A DNA stretch of 64,000 nt from Lentzea sp. NBRC 105346 (GTDB lineage Bacteria > Actinomycetota > Actinomycetes > Mycobacteriales > Pseudonocardiaceae). Position 1 is the first letter of the stretch. Each line of letters starts with the position of its first letter. Below, piece by piece: positions 63,495 through 64,000 of the stretch. The DNA lies in assembly GCF_030269605.1 (NCBI RefSeq), contig NZ_BSTQ01000023.1, positions 62,001-126,000 of the forward strand, read 5' to 3'. The position numbers were made by a program, and so were the translations under genes. The notes under the pieces were generated by a model. It was not told the origin of the DNA, did not search any database, and saw only the letters and a program-made list of their open reading frames with translations.

Positions 63495-64000
63495 ATGTCC
63501 GTGACCAACACGAGCCGACCCGTTGTCCTGATCGCCGAGAAGCTCGCTCCGTCCGTGCTCGACGTGCTCGGCGACGGGGTCGAAGTGCGCCACGTCGACG
63601 GCACCGACCGCCCGGCGCTGCTCGAGGCCGTCGCCGACGCCGACGCGCTGCTCGTGCGGTCCGCCACCAAGGTCGACGCCGAGGTGTTCGGGGCGACCCG
63701 CAAGCTGAAGGTCGTCGCCCGCGCCGGCGTTGGCCTCGACAACGTCGAGGTGCCCGCGGCGACGCAGAACGGCGTCATGGTGGTGAACGCGCCGACGTCC
63801 AACATCGTCAGCGCCGCCGAGCACGCCCTCGCGCTGCTGCTGAGCGTGGCGCGGCAGATCCCGGCCGCCGACCGCAGCCTGCAGGGCGGCGAGTGGAAGC
63901 GCAGCTCGTTCAACGGCGTCGAGCTGAACGGCAAGACCGTCGGCGTCGTGGGCCTCGGCAAGATCGGCCAGCTGTTCACGGCCCGCGTCCAGGCGTTCGG
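63495..64000 (+). CDS. serA: D-3-phosphoglycerate dehydrogenase, 3' end off the right edge
   Basis: About 168 residues are visible. The start VVLIAEKLAPSVLDVL, the RSATKVDAEVFGATRKLKVVARAGVGLDNV region and the NAD motif VGVVGLGKIGQLF identify the SerA/2-hydroxyacid dehydrogenase family. Position after ilvC in this backbone matches serA1 of M. tuberculosis (from memory). It would catalyse the first step of serine synthesis. Start choice is uncertain: ATG 63486, ATG 63495 and GTG 63501 are in frame, and GGGAG at 63488-63492 fits GTG 63501 best by spacing. The C-terminal ACT domain, if present, is outside the window. Confidence 0.92.
   Translation, partial: MSVTNTSRPVVLIAEKLAPSVLDVLGDGVEVRHVDGTDRPALLEAVADADALLVRSATKVDAEVFGATRKLKVVARAGVGLDNVEVPAATQNGVMVVNAPTSNIVSAAEHALALLLSVARQIPAADRSLQGGEWKRSSFNGVELNGKTVGVVGLGKIGQLFTARVQAF

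Overview
This is a 64 kb stretch of a high-GC actinobacterial chromosome, most likely from the order Pseudonocardiales (a Lentzea-, Saccharothrix- or Amycolatopsis-like organism). The evidence is GC-rich codon use with frequent GTG and TTG starts, many 4-base ATGA overlaps, DasR-type operators, and a backbone whose gene order I recognise from memory as that around Rv3029c-Rv2996c of Mycobacterium tuberculosis. No tRNA, rRNA, transposase, integrase or true CRISPR array was seen. The genus is an inference.

The conserved backbone, left to right, is: etfB-etfA (electron transfer flavoprotein), olsB-plsC (ornithine-lipid type acyltransferases), an MFS transporter, a cysteine desulfurase and mnmA (tRNA 2-thiolation), a MetE-like protein, ligA, an ACT-domain protein, gatC-gatA-gatB (Glu-tRNA/Asp-tRNA amidotransferase), an LppZ-like lipoprotein, a DoxX protein, ilvD, VKOR and a CFP6-like PH protein, the ilvB-ilvN-ilvC operon with a leader-peptide attenuator, and serA running off the right edge. 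The left edge cuts a DegV gene. A second DegV gene lies past a three-gene DivIVA-like/OmpA-like/acidic membrane protein operon.

Accessory genes sit between these anchors. (1) After etfA: an Imm10-like gene bounded by a copy of the last bases of etfA, then an ABC exporter, a DUF4239 protein, an allene-oxide-cyclase-barrel protein and a cytoplasmic binding-protein-like gene. (2) After mnmA: a membrane-anchored Hsp70 divergent from an iniB-iniA-iniC dynamin operon, followed by a convergent MalT/LuxR regulator. Then come a threonine dehydratase, small membrane proteins, a PaaI thioesterase, a newly noticed 21-residue cysteine-rich microprotein, a lipoprotein, and a chitinase whose divergent promoter region carries two DasR-type palindromes. 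(3) Around ligA: a GH9 cellulase, GNAT, LppU-like and YdeI-like proteins, a short SWIM protein running into repeats, a BKACE enzyme and two unknowns. (4) After gatB: a His/Asp-rich 69-residue protein just upstream of a TPR-CHAT caspase-like protease, then an M14 peptidase downstream of a third DasR-type site.

The most interesting systems are the Hsp70-IniBAC-LuxR membrane-stress module and the small-protein/TPR-CHAT pair. In each, a low-complexity small protein is separated from its large partner by a strong intercistronic hairpin. The intergenic DNA is also patterned: a dispersed GGGGTCTGACAAT motif (four copies) and a family of GAGTCCCACGTTCCCG-type repeats, one of them a clean six-unit 22-bp tandem array. 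Homology calls rest on reading motifs by eye; no database search was run.
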